Below are positions 51,999 to 60,842 of a stretch of DNA of 64,000 nucleotides, piece after piece; within the stretch, counting starts at the first letter, position 1; each line of letters starts with the position of its first letter. Made by a program: the position numbers and the translations under genes. The DNA comes from Variovorax sp. dw_308 (GTDB taxonomy: Bacteria > Pseudomonadota > Gammaproteobacteria > Burkholderiales > Burkholderiaceae_C): contig NZ_JAATOM010000007.1 of NCBI RefSeq assembly GCF_019207085.1, positions 124,001 through 188,000 on the forward strand. Direction: 5' to 3'. The notes under the pieces are model-generated. The model did no database searches. It worked only from the letters and a program-made list of their open reading frames with translations, and was not told the origin of the DNA.

Positions 51999-53651
51999 CT
52001 AGCGCTCCGGATTGGCCACGTTCACGGAGGTCCGGGTCAGCCCGGTGGCTGACTCTTCTCCCACAGCCGTCGAGCCGCGTGGATGAACCGGCGTGTCGAC
52101 CATGCGCAGCACCGCCGCGACGGTGAGCACGCCAGCGAGGCCGATCGCGACCGCCAGCGCCAGCTGGGCCGCCAGCGAGCGCATCGGCGAGTGCGGCGCC
52201 ATCTGCCACGATCCTGGCGTGGGCGCAGCAGTGCCGACCGCCTTGGCGAACGGATCGCTCGCCGCCAGCGGCATCGGCCCCGAGGTGCTGGCCCAGCCTT
52301 CGGGTGGCGCCTCGGGCGTGAGCCAGCCGAGGTGGTAGCGGGCCGACGCGGCGAGCGCATGGTCTTCCACGTGCTCGGCCAGCGTGAAGGATTCACGCAG
52401 CAACTGGGCGGCCAGTGGCGGATAGCCTTGCGCGAGTTCCAGCGTGCCGCGCTGATGCAGCGCCCAGGCCCGCTCGCGTTCATCGCCGATCTTCCAGGCG
52501 GCCTTTGCGTGCCAGTCGAGCGCGCGCTTGGCTGCATCCCACTGGCAGGCGAGCACCAGGGGAATGTCCCAAGCGCGCACGATCGCCATCACGTCGAGCC
52601 ACGCATGCGCCTCGCGCGCAGCGCCCAGCGCCGACCAGATCAAGGGCAAGGAAACCAGGCCGGATGCCATGGCGCGCGGTTGGCGGCTCGCGCGGTGCGC
52701 CAGCCGCACCAATCCGTCGATGCGCCGCTGACTGACGAGCACGGGCGACGCCTCCAGTGCGGCCACGACATGCGGTATCAGCCGCACCTGCCCGTCATCC
52801 TGATAGACCCAGCCGGCGCCGATCAGCAGCTCGATCGCGAGCAAGGCATCTCGCTTGCCGCTGAGATCCGTCATCACCGCGGCCTGCACGGCCTGCGGGT
52901 GGAACGCGGCCAGCATGTCGAGCACCGCGCGCGGGGTTGCGTCGAGCCGGTCCAGCGATGCCGGATCGGCCCCGCCGCTGCGCGAAAGCCGTTCTGGATG
53001 GCCGCGCGTCGCGTGGCACTCTGCCAGCGCCACGCCGAGTTCGGCGCCGACGATGGGCGCACCGCGCAGGCGTTCCAGCAGCGCCATCGAGTCGGCCGCG
53101 GACAGCCCGCCCAGCACGATCGGCCCGGCTTCGCGCTGCAGCCGCGGCTCATGCGTGGCGAGCAGCACCGCACAGCCCGGGGCGACGTCCTGCAGCTGCT
53201 CGATGGCGGCATCGTCGAGCGCCGCATCATCGACCAGCAGCAGCGCCCGCTTGTCCACGAAACGCTCGCGCAGCTCGCGCCGCGCGGGACGGCATCGTTC
53301 CTCGACGCCAAAGAAGGCTTCGAACAGGGCTTGCAGCAGGTCGGAGCCGCCGTAGGTGCCGGGCGGCACGCGCACCACGCCGCCCTCGAAAAGCGATTGC
53401 GCCTCGGCGCCCGCGCGGCGCAGCATCCAGCTCTTGCCGATGCCCTGCTCGCCGGTGAGTTCGACCGAGGTCAGGCCGAACTGCAGCGAACCCACGACGA
53501 TGCCGGTGGCTTCCTCGCGGTCGATGAATCCGGGGGGCGTGGCCGGCGCGCGGCGATAGTCGATGCCGCGCTCGACCACCTCGCGCTCGCCCAATGAGAT
53601 GTGGACGTTCTCGCCGTTGCCCGCCGACAGCACGCCCTTCTGCCGCTCCAT
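51999..53651 (-). CDS. STAND/AAA-type ATPase with C-terminal membrane anchor
   Basis: About 550 residues from ATG 53651 (MERQKGVL); the ORF extends to ATG 53735 and GTG 53747, but that part is Arg/Pro-rich and unsupported. Walker A is GEQGIGKSWMLRR and Walker B is RALLLVDDAAL, followed by a sensor-like LLATHEPRLQ. The middle region looks alpha-helical (ERERAWALHQRGTLELAQGYPPLAAQLLRESF), recalling TPR/helical arms of signalling NTPases. Near the C-terminus a hydrophobic helix (LALAVAIGLAGVLTVAAVL) should anchor it. Regulatory or defence-type NTPases share this layout; the role here is unknown. Confidence 0.65.
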   Translation of the reverse strand: MERQKGVLSAGNGENVHISLGEREVVERGIDYRRAPATPPGFIDREEATGIVVGSLQFGLTSVELTGEQGIGKSWMLRRAGAEAQSLFEGGVVRVPPGTYGGSDLLQALFEAFFGVEERCRPARRELRERFVDKRALLLVDDAALDDAAIEQLQDVAPGCAVLLATHEPRLQREAGPIVLGGLSAADSMALLERLRGAPIVGAELGVALAECHATRGHPERLSRSGGADPASLDRLDATPRAVLDMLAAFHPQAVQAAVMTDLSGKRDALLAIELLIGAGWVYQDDGQVRLIPHVVAALEASPVLVSQRRIDGLVRLAHRASRQPRAMASGLVSLPLIWSALGAAREAHAWLDVMAIVRAWDIPLVLACQWDAAKRALDWHAKAAWKIGDERERAWALHQRGTLELAQGYPPLAAQLLRESFTLAEHVEDHALAASARYHLGWLTPEAPPEGWASTSGPMPLAASDPFAKAVGTAAPTPGSWQMAPHSPMRSLAAQLALAVAIGLAGVLTVAAVLRMVDTPVHPRGSTAVGEESATGLTRTSVNVANPER

Positions 53652-53884
53652 GCGGAAGTGATTGGCGCCCTCGGCGCGAGGAAGTGACAGGGCGGCGACC
53701 GGCAAGAGCTTCCTTTGTGGAAACCTCGCGCGCATCGGATGGCGCACGTTGGTTAGCGCTCCCTTAACTTCCTCAAATGTAGATCACAAGTACGCAATTC
53801 GCCAAAGGGGTTTAGGCGTGGTCACGGGCTTCGCGGGGCTCACGGGCAACGCGCACGGCCCCACCCGGAGTTGAACGTCAGCCC

Positions 53885-54007
53885 TGAAGGCGTGAAGATT
53901 TCGTAGCGAGGGCGCCGAGGTCGGGTTGAGGAGCGGAACCGTACTCAAGTACGGCGAGCACCGCAGGCCCGAGATCGGCGTCCGCAGTAGAAATATTCAC
54001 GCCTTCA
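53885..54007. repeat. 123-bp imperfect palindrome overlapping the gltI-like stop codon
   Basis: Left end TGAAGGCGTGAAGATTTC (53885-53902) and right end (53990-54007) are reverse complements at 17 of 18 positions; the centre is CCGTACT-CA-AGTACGG (53939-53954). The right end supplies the stop codon (TGA) of the minus-strand receptor gene. It is unrelated to the three-copy element elsewhere in the window. The remaining ~230 bp up to the ATPase start contain nothing I recognise. Confidence 0.85.
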
Positions 54008-54898
54008 AGTCGCTGGCTTGTCGTTCGGCGCCTTGATGTTGTCCTGCAGTTGCGGGCTCATCGGCAGGCCGATCGGCTGGTTCTTCGGCGGGATCGGTTG
54101 CACGAACCACTTGTCGTACAGCTTGGCGAATTCGCCCGACTTCATCATCCCGGTGATGACGCCGTCGACCAGCGCCTTGAACTGCGGGTCGTCCTTGGGC
54201 AGCATGCAGGCATAGGGCTCGACCTGCAGCGACTCGCCGACCACTTCGAGTTCGCCCGGCGACTTGGCGTTGGACTTGAGGCCGAACAGCAAGATGTCGT
54301 CCATCGCGAAGGCAGTCGCGCGGTCGCTCTCGACCAGCAACAGCGCGTCGGCATGGTCCTTGGCCGAGATGATGTCGATGTCGAGCTTCTTCTCCTCGTT
54401 GTACTTGCGCACGACCTGCATGTTGGTGGTGCCGGCGGTGATGGCCACCTTCTTGCCCTTGAGGTCGGCATAGTCCTTGACGCCCGCCGTCTTCTTCACG
54501 AGCAGCCGCGTGCCGGTGTAGAAGTGGTTGATGGCGAAGCTCACGTCCTTGGCCCGCGCGGTGTTGTTGGTCGTGGAACCGCACTCGAGGTCGATGGTGC
54601 CGTTGGTGATGAGCGGGATGCGGTTCTGCGAGGTCACCGCCATCAGGCCGACCTCGAGGTTGGGCTTGTTGAGTTTCTTCTTGACCTCGGCCGCCACGGC
54701 ATTGGCGATGTCGACCGAGAAGCCGATGGGCTTCTCGGGCCCGTTGAGGTAGCTGAACGGCACCGACGATTCGCGGTACGCGAGCGAGATCTTGTTGGCC
54801 GCGGTGATCTTGGCGAGCGTGTCGGCCGCCTGGGCGCCTCCCGCCACGCTGGCGAGGCCCAGCAATACCAGGGCGGAGGTCAGGGCAGAAATCTTCAT
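54005..54898 (-). CDS. gltI: Glutamate/aspartate-type periplasmic binding protein
   Basis: 297 residues. Sec signal peptide (ALTSALVLLGLASVAGGAQA). Family features: SVPFSYLNGPEKPIGFSVDIANAVAAEVKKKL, ITNGTIDLECGSTTNNTARAKDVSFAINHFYTGTRLLVKK, and FVQPIPPKNQPIGLPMS at the C-terminus, all typical of GltI. It delivers glutamate or aspartate to GltJKL, but no permease or ATPase gene is adjacent, so it is an orphan receptor here. Its stop codon lies in the palindromic element. Confidence 0.88.
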   Translation of the reverse strand: MKISALTSALVLLGLASVAGGAQAADTLAKITAANKISLAYRESSVPFSYLNGPEKPIGFSVDIANAVAAEVKKKLNKPNLEVGLMAVTSQNRIPLITNGTIDLECGSTTNNTARAKDVSFAINHFYTGTRLLVKKTAGVKDYADLKGKKVAITAGTTNMQVVRKYNEEKKLDIDIISAKDHADALLLVESDRATAFAMDDILLFGLKSNAKSPGELEVVGESLQVEPYACMLPKDDPQFKALVDGVITGMMKSGEFAKLYDKWFVQPIPPKNQPIGLPMSPQLQDNIKAPNDKPAT

Positions 54899-55054
54899 GA
54901 GGCAAGTTCCCTTCAGGGTTGTGGTTATGGTCGGTGAATGGTCAGTCTAGGAGCGAAGCGCGCCGGCCTGCCCCCTCCTTTTCCCGAACGCACGCGCCCC
55001 GGCTACAGTGGAGGACAGACAACGACCCACCCCTGAAGAACGTCGAACCATTTC

Positions 55055-56314
55055 ATGCAAGTCACAGTGCTCGGTGCCGGCATCGTCGGCCTTGCTGCCG
55101 CGTGGGAGCTTTCGTTGCGCGGCCACTCGGTCACGGTGATCGACCGGGCCGCACCGGGCCATGGTGCCAGCGGCGGCAATGGCGCGCAACTGAGCTACTC
55201 CTATGTGCAGCCGCTGGCCGACCCGTCCATCTGGGCCCAATTGCCGAAGCTGCTGCTGTCGCGCTCCTCGCCGCTCAAGCTGCGCCCGCAATTCGATCCG
55301 CAACAGTGGCGCTGGGGGCTGGAGTTCCTGGGCGCGTGCAATGCCGAGACCTCGCGCAGCACCACGGCGCAACTCCTCGCGCTCGCCGCGCGCAGCCGCG
55401 CAGGCTTCGAGTCGATGATGGCAAGGCTGCAGCCGGACTGCGACTTCTCGGCCACCGGCAAGCTGGTGATCTACCGCAGCCAGGCAGCCCTCGACGGGGC
55501 GGCGCGCCAGGTCGCACTACAGAGTGAACTGGGCAGTGCGCCGCAACGGATCGTGTCGCCCGACGAGTGCATCGCGATCGAGCCCGCGCTCGCGGCCGTG
55601 CACGACGAGATCGCCGGCGCGGTGTACACGGAAAGCGAATGCGCCGCCGACTGCCTGAAGCTCTGCATCGCGCTGGTCGATTCGCTGCAGGCGCGTGGCG
55701 TGCATTTCATGCTCGGCGAGACGATCGACGGCTTTGCGCTGCGCGGCGACAGTGTCAGCGCGGTGACGACCTCGCGCGGCGCGGTCGATGGGGATGCGTT
55801 TGTCCTGTCCCTGGGCAGCGCGTCGAATGCGCTGGCGCAGCGGCTCGGCGTGCGGCTGCCGGTGTATCCGCTGAAGGGCTACAGCATCACGCTGGCGGTG
55901 GACGAGACGCCGGGCGCGGCGCCCCTGGTGAGCGTGACGGACAGCGCACACAAGGTAGTGTTCGCGCGGCTTGGCCGGCGCTTGCGCGTGGCCGGCATGG
56001 CGGAGCTGGTCGGGGCGGATGCGTCGATTCCGGCGGCGCGCATCGAATCGCTGGTGGCCTCGACGCGCGCACTGTTTCCGGACTGCAGCGACTTCGCGGA
56101 ACTGAATCCATGGACCGGCATGCGCCCCGCGACGCCGACAGGGTTGCCGATCATCGGGCAACTGCCTGGCGCGCCGAGGAACCTGCTGTTCAATACGGGC
56201 CACGGGGCGCTTGGCTTCACGCTCTCCTTCGGCTCGGCGGGCCGCATCGCCGACGCGCTCAATCAATTCGCGCCTTCGTCCGCGCCGCCCGAGACGGGGT
56301 GGGGGCGTGTGTAG
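55055..56314 (+). CDS. FAD-dependent oxidoreductase (D-amino-acid dehydrogenase-like)
   Basis: 419 residues. N-terminal FAD motif VLGAGIVGLAAAWELSLRGHSVTVID followed by GASGGNGAQLSYSYVQPLADP, as in DadA; C-terminal FAD contact MRPATPTGLPIIGQL and NTGHGALGFTLSFGSAG. The family oxidises D-amino acids or related amines with a quinone or oxygen. It is divergent from the glutamate receptor gene; a functional link is possible but not shown. Its 3' end faces copy C of the palindromic element. Confidence 0.85.
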   Translation: MQVTVLGAGIVGLAAAWELSLRGHSVTVIDRAAPGHGASGGNGAQLSYSYVQPLADPSIWAQLPKLLLSRSSPLKLRPQFDPQQWRWGLEFLGACNAETSRSTTAQLLALAARSRAGFESMMARLQPDCDFSATGKLVIYRSQAALDGAARQVALQSELGSAPQRIVSPDECIAIEPALAAVHDEIAGAVYTESECAADCLKLCIALVDSLQARGVHFMLGETIDGFALRGDSVSAVTTSRGAVDGDAFVLSLGSASNALAQRLGVRLPVYPLKGYSITLAVDETPGAAPLVSVTDSAHKVVFARLGRRLRVAGMAELVGADASIPAARIESLVASTRALFPDCSDFAELNPWTGMRPATPTGLPIIGQLPGAPRNLLFNTGHGALGFTLSFGSAGRIADALNQFAPSSAPPETGWGRV

Positions 56315-56319
56315 CCGGG

Positions 56320-56461
56320 CTTGAATTCGGGAGCGGACAGCCGAACGCAGAAGTCGCAAAGGCCCGCAAAGGTCGCAAAAAAATCCAGAAGAAGGAAGTT
56401 TCTTCTGCGACTTTTGCGTTCTCCTGTCTTCCTTCTGCGTTCGGCTGACCCCTCCCGAATT
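56320..56461. repeat. Extragenic palindromic element, copy C (~142 bp) between convergent genes
   Basis: GAATTCGGGAG at the left pairs with CTCCCGAATTC at the right; the interior CAGCCGAACGCAGAAG pairs with CTTCTGCGTTCGGCTG. The core CCGAACGCAGAAGTCGCA is shared with copies A and B. It begins 5 bp after the oxidoreductase stop and ends 13 bp before the adenosyltransferase stop. Confidence 0.9.
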
Positions 56462-56474
56462 CGCGAACCCAGGG

Positions 56475-57044
56475 TCAGTCTTGCGCCTGCGCACGCGCCA
56501 TTCGCTCGCTCTTCCAGTAGACGTCATCACCGCCGTCGACGCGGTTCAGCACGCGGGCCAGGACGAACAGCAGGTCGCTGAGCCGGTTGAGGTACTGGCG
56601 CGGCGCGGCATTGATCGACTCACCCTGCCCCAGCGCCACCACCGCGCGTTCGGCCCGCCGCGCGACCGTGCGGCACACATGCGCATGCGATGCGGCGCGC
56701 GTGCCGGCCGGCAGGATGAATTCAGCTAGGCGCGGCAGGGTCGCGTTGTGCGTGGCCAGCGCGTTGTCGAGTTGCAGCAGCGCATCGGGCTTGAGCAGCG
56801 TGAAGCCCGGCATCGACAACTCGCCGCCGAGGTTGAACAACTGGTGCTGCACGTCGACCAGCAACTCGCGGACCGCATCGGGCATCGGCTCGCACAGCAG
56901 CAGACCGATGCTGGAGTTGAGTTCGTCGACGTCGCCCATGGCGTGAACGCGCAGATGGTCCTTGGGGACGCGCGTGTTGTCGCCGAGACCGGTGGACCCG
57001 TCGTCGCCAGTGCGCGTGGCGATCTGTGTGAGGCGATTGCCCAT
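56475..57044 (-). CDS. Cob(I)alamin adenosyltransferase, PduO type
   Basis: 189 residues. Family motifs: TRTGDDGSTGLGDNTRVPKDHL at the N-terminus binds ATP, and RTVARRAERAVVAL near residue 130 is the conserved second motif. It adenosylates cobalamin to the coenzyme used by mutases. No cobalamin biosynthesis or B12-dependent gene is adjacent. Confidence 0.92.
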   Translation of the reverse strand: MGNRLTQIATRTGDDGSTGLGDNTRVPKDHLRVHAMGDVDELNSSIGLLLCEPMPDAVRELLVDVQHQLFNLGGELSMPGFTLLKPDALLQLDNALATHNATLPRLAEFILPAGTRAASHAHVCRTVARRAERAVVALGQGESINAAPRQYLNRLSDLLFVLARVLNRVDGGDDVYWKSERMARAQAQD

Positions 57045-57143
57045 GTGGATAGCTTTCTGAAGTGCGGTTCATAGAATGGTAGACCGCTCGTCGCAGTCTG
57101 CTCGCCGCGATGCCGGGAGGCCCCCCCATTTGGAGACACGAAG

Positions 57144-58568
57144 ATGAACGCCCCAGCCGCCCTCGCCCACCTCACGCCGGAAATTGCCTTGCGCGAGGTG
57201 CCCGATGCGGCGATCGCGGCACTCAAGTCGCGCTTCGGCGCCAACTGCTCGACGGCCATGGCGGTGCGCACGCAGCATGGCCGCGACGAGTCATCGTTCG
57301 ACGCGCCGCCGCCCGCGGCCGTGGTGTTCGCCGAATGCACGCAGGACGTGGCGGATGCGGTGAAGCTGGCCAGCGAATTCAGCGTGCCGGTGATTCCCTT
57401 CGGCGTCGGCTCCTCGCTCGAAGGCCACCTGCTCGCGGTGCAGGGCGGCATCAGCATCGACCTCCAGCGCATGAACAAGGTGCTGTCGGTCAATGCCGAC
57501 GACCTGACGGTGACGGTGCAACCGGGCGTCACGCGCAAGCAGCTCAACGAGGAGATCAAGAGCACCGGCCTGTTCTTCCCGATCGACCCCGGCGCCGACG
57601 CCTCCATCGGCGGCATGACGGCCACGCGCGCCAGCGGCACGAACGCGGTGCGCTACGGCACCATGCGCGAAAACGTGCTCGGGCTGGAAGTGGTCACGGC
57701 CGCTGGCGAAGTGATCCGCACCGGCACGCGGGCCAAGAAGTCCTCGGCGGGCTACGACCTGACGCGCCTGATGGTCGGCAGCGAAGGCACGCTCGGTGTC
57801 GTCACCGAGATCACGCTGCGCATCTATCCCCTGCCCGAGGCCGTGTCGGCGGCGATCTGCTCGTTCCCGAGCATCGAGGCTGCCGTGCGCACGACGATCC
57901 AGATCATCCAGCTCGGCGTACCGATCGCGCGCGTCGAACTCATCGACGTGAACGCGGTGCGCATGGTGAATGCCTACGCCAAGCTCGGCCTGCGCGAGGA
58001 GCCGATGCTGCTGATGGAATTCCACGGCTCCCCGGCCGGCGTGAAGGAGCAGGCCGAGACGGTGCAGGAGATCGCCAGCGAGCACGGCGGCAACGCCTTC
58101 GAATGGGCCAGCACGCCGGAAGAACGCACCCGGCTGTGGACGGCGCGGCACAACAGCTACTTCGCGGCGGTGCAGTCGCGGCCCGGCTGCCGCGTGATCT
58201 CGACCGACACCTGCGTGCCGATCTCGCGGCTGGCCGATTGCCTGCTCGAGTCGGTGGCCGAGACCGATGCCAGCGGCATCCCCTACTTCCTCGTCGGGCA
58301 CGTGGGCGACGGCAACTTCCACTTCGGCTACCTGATCGACCCGAACATCCCCGAGGAGCGGGTGAAGGCCGAGAAGCTGAACCACGACTTGGTCAGCCGC
58401 GCGCTGTCGCTGGAAGGGACTTGCACCGGCGAGCACGGCGTGGGGCTGCACAAGATGGACTTCCTGATCACCGAGGCCGGCGCGGGCGCGGTGGACATGA
58501 TGCGCACGATCAAGCGGGCGCTGGATCCGAAGAACATCATGAATCCGGGGAAGATCTTCAGCTGGTGA
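57144..58568 (+). CDS. FAD-linked D-lactate/glycolate-type dehydrogenase
   Basis: 474 residues. FAD_binding_4 domain: PFGVGSSLEGHLLAVQGGISIDLQRMNKV, then PIDPGADASIGGMTATRASGTNAVRYGTMRENVLGLEVV. The C-terminal domain carries LVGHVGDGNFHFGYL and GTCTGEHGVGLHK, with the metal/substrate His residues. It resembles the single-subunit D-lactate dehydrogenase (cytochrome) more than GlcD, because no GlcE or GlcF is adjacent. Ribosome site GGAGAC. Confidence 0.88.
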   Translation: MNAPAALAHLTPEIALREVPDAAIAALKSRFGANCSTAMAVRTQHGRDESSFDAPPPAAVVFAECTQDVADAVKLASEFSVPVIPFGVGSSLEGHLLAVQGGISIDLQRMNKVLSVNADDLTVTVQPGVTRKQLNEEIKSTGLFFPIDPGADASIGGMTATRASGTNAVRYGTMRENVLGLEVVTAAGEVIRTGTRAKKSSAGYDLTRLMVGSEGTLGVVTEITLRIYPLPEAVSAAICSFPSIEAAVRTTIQIIQLGVPIARVELIDVNAVRMVNAYAKLGLREEPMLLMEFHGSPAGVKEQAETVQEIASEHGGNAFEWASTPEERTRLWTARHNSYFAAVQSRPGCRVISTDTCVPISRLADCLLESVAETDASGIPYFLVGHVGDGNFHFGYLIDPNIPEERVKAEKLNHDLVSRALSLEGTCTGEHGVGLHKMDFLITEAGAGAVDMMRTIKRALDPKNIMNPGKIFSW

Positions 58569-58770
58569 GCGCAGCGAAGCACCGGCGGTTCGCACCCGGC
58601 ACTGTCGGATGACAGGGCGAGTCGTGAACGCCTGAAGCTGGGGCTGGCAAACCACTTTCAAGTGGATTCGGCATGCGCGAGGCGCCCGGTTGCCACGCTC
58701 CGAAACCTTCGAAAAGGCTACGGTTCAACCGACGTCGAATTCAGGCGCAAGGATTGCGAAACCGGCGGCG

Positions 58771-58850
58771 GGTAGCGCCTCCCTTTCCCACCCAGCCCGC
58801 CATGGCTACTGGTGGCGCCTTCCTCTCCCACCCGGGCCGCCGTGGCTACT
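58771..58850. repeat. Two 40-bp tandem repeats at the end of the CsgG-like gene
   Basis: Units 58771-58810 and 58811-58850 match at 33 of 40 positions, in phase and without spacer. The second unit overlaps the last codons and TAG stop (58846-58848) of the minus-strand gene. The 277-bp gap that contains it (58569-58845) shows no other feature besides a short CCACTT-TC-AAGTGG palindrome at 58652-58665. Confidence 0.85.
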
Positions 58851-59733
58851 TCTTGCGCGCCGGCTGCGGCGCCGAGGTTTGCGACGGTGCCACGCCGCCA
58901 TCGACACCCAGCCGCCCGCCACCACCCAGGCCTTGGCCTTGCACGGTTTGCGCCCGGTAGTTGCGCAGTGCGATGACCATCTGGTTGTACGCATCCATGA
59001 AGGCCGCGGCGATGACCTTGCCCTGTGCGGTGTTCGTGTAGCCGCCCAGGCCACCCGCACCACCGCTGCCGAACACCGAGCCGAAGGCGCCGAAGTCGGT
59101 CTTGGAGGCGCTGCCTTCCGAGGCCGCGACCTGCACGCCGGAGCGGTTGTCGATCAGCGTGAGCATCGCGTTGGCTTCTTTGGTCTGCATGTTGCCGCCA
59201 ACAGCCGTCAACACGCTGCTGTAGCGTCCGCCCACCAAGCCGCCAAGCGCGGCCCCGGCACCGCCTGCGTTGCTGTTGCTGAAGATGATGTCGGGCGACA
59301 TGCCGTAGTCGGACGCGACCATCTGGCCGGCTCCGAAGTTGCTGCCTTGGCGCATCTCGCCGGACTGCATGAGTTGCCGTTCACGGTTCATGGCGTTCAT
59401 GCCTGCCGCGCCGCGCTCGACGACCACGAAGCAGTTCGATTGCTGGATCAGCAGTCGCAGCAGGTTGGACGTGGGTGGAAGCCGGTATTCGTTGCGCAGG
59501 ATGGTGTACCACCCGGCGTTCTGGTTCTCGACAAGGGAGACCGTGCCGAGCGGCGCCGCGCAGCGCTCCAGCTGGCCGCTCGCGTTGGCGGACGTGCTGC
59601 CGGCGGCGGCGCCCGTGGCGGTCGTCTTGGCGGCCGGCGAGCCCATCTGCATGTTGGTGGACTCGCAACCGGCCAGCAGGACGGCGCCCGCGACGGCCGC
59701 GGCAGCGGCAATGGAAAGCTTGGCAAGACGCAT
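58846..59733 (-). CDS. CsgG/HfaB-like outer-membrane lipoprotein
   Basis: 295 residues from ATG 59733. Lipoprotein signal with lipobox LLAGC. The mature part resembles CsgG family proteins (NCFVVVERGAAGMNAMNRERQLMQSGEMR; DYGMSPDIIFSNSN; NMQTKEANAMLTLIDNRSGVQVAASEGSASKTDFG). CsgG forms the curli secretion pore; stand-alone relatives occur widely with unknown cargo. No curli genes are nearby. Gly-rich segments around FGSVFGSGGAGGLGGY and at the C-terminus. Confidence 0.8.
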   Translation of the reverse strand: MRLAKLSIAAAAAVAGAVLLAGCESTNMQMGSPAAKTTATGAAAGSTSANASGQLERCAAPLGTVSLVENQNAGWYTILRNEYRLPPTSNLLRLLIQQSNCFVVVERGAAGMNAMNRERQLMQSGEMRQGSNFGAGQMVASDYGMSPDIIFSNSNAGGAGAALGGLVGGRYSSVLTAVGGNMQTKEANAMLTLIDNRSGVQVAASEGSASKTDFGAFGSVFGSGGAGGLGGYTNTAQGKVIAAAFMDAYNQMVIALRNYRAQTVQGQGLGGGGRLGVDGGVAPSQTSAPQPARKK

Positions 59734-59834
59734 GGTGGCCCCTCGATGCTTCTGTTGGTTCGTTCGAACAATCCAAGCGAAGCATAGGCACAAAGGCCTT
59801 CGCTGCTCATTCGCCAAAAGGCAGCCGCGTGGAG

Positions 59835-60776
59835 CTATGTCGTCAGGCGGATGCGGTCGATGAGTCCGTTGAGCGCCTCGATGGAGCCGAAGTGGATGGC
59901 GAGTTCGCCGCTCTGCTCGAGCTTTCCGCCGCGCTTGCTGCGCTTCTTGATGCGCACCTCGACCTCCGCCATGAGCAGGTCGGCCAGTTCTTCCTCCACC
60001 CGTTGCAGGTCACGCGACTTCTCTTCCTGGCCTGTGCGGCGAGGCGATGACAGGCTGAAGTCGGCACCGAGCTTCTTGACCAGCGCTTCCGCCTCGCGCA
60101 CCGACAGCTTCTTCGCCGCGATCTGGCTGGCGGCCGTGATCTGCATGGCCTTGTCGAGCGACAACAGCGCGCGGGCATGGCCCATGTCGATGTCGCCGGC
60201 CATCAGCATCGCCTGCGCCGGCTCGGCCAGGTTGAGCAGGCGCAGCAGGTTGCTGGCGGCGCTGCGCGAGCGGCCCACGGCTTGGGCTGCGAGTTCGTGG
60301 GTGAGGCCGAATTCGGAGACCAGGCGTTGCAGGCCCTGGGCTTCTTCCAGCGGGTTCAGGTCCTCGCGCTGGATGTTCTCGATGAGCGACATCGCGGCGG
60401 CCGATTCGTCCGGCACGTCGCGCACCAGCACAGGCACGCTGTCCAGCCCCGCCAGCCGGGCTGCGCGGTAGCGACGTTCGCCGGCGATGATTTCGTATTC
60501 GGCGTTCTTGGCCGCCGCTGACGCCGGGTCGAGCCGGCGCACCAGGATCGGCTGCATGATGCCCTGAACCTTGATGCTCTCGGCCAACTCGTACAGCGCG
60601 CCTTCGTCCATGCGCGTGCGCGGCTGGTAGACGCCGGGCACCATCTGGTCGAGCAAAAGGGTGTTGGGGTTCTGCGCCGCGCCACCTTCGGGCTGCGGCT
60701 CGCCAGATTCGCTGGCCGTGGGGCCGAGTAGCGCCTCGAGCCCGCGACCGAGTCCCTTGGGTTTCTTGGTGACCAT
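59835..60776 (-). CDS. parB: Chromosome partitioning protein ParB
   Basis: 313 residues. N-terminal ParA-binding motif (KKPKGLGRGLEALLG), CTP/ParB box with GERRYRAARLAGL, the helix-turn-helix region (EAQGLQRLVSEFGLTHELAAQAVGRSRSAASNLLRLL), and a C-terminal dimer domain. It loads on parS and spreads as a CTP-driven clamp. A parS site is present inside rsmG about 2.5 kb away. Confidence 0.96.
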   Translation of the reverse strand: MVTKKPKGLGRGLEALLGPTASESGEPQPEGGAAQNPNTLLLDQMVPGVYQPRTRMDEGALYELAESIKVQGIMQPILVRRLDPASAAAKNAEYEIIAGERRYRAARLAGLDSVPVLVRDVPDESAAAMSLIENIQREDLNPLEEAQGLQRLVSEFGLTHELAAQAVGRSRSAASNLLRLLNLAEPAQAMLMAGDIDMGHARALLSLDKAMQITAASQIAAKKLSVREAEALVKKLGADFSLSSPRRTGQEEKSRDLQRVEEELADLLMAEVEVRIKKRSKRGGKLEQSGELAIHFGSIEALNGLIDRIRLTT

Positions 60777-60842
60777 GGTCAGGCCACCTTTCGCCGGGAA
60801 GGCAGATGCACGTCGGGGTGGTGAACGCGGGGGCGGGTCATT

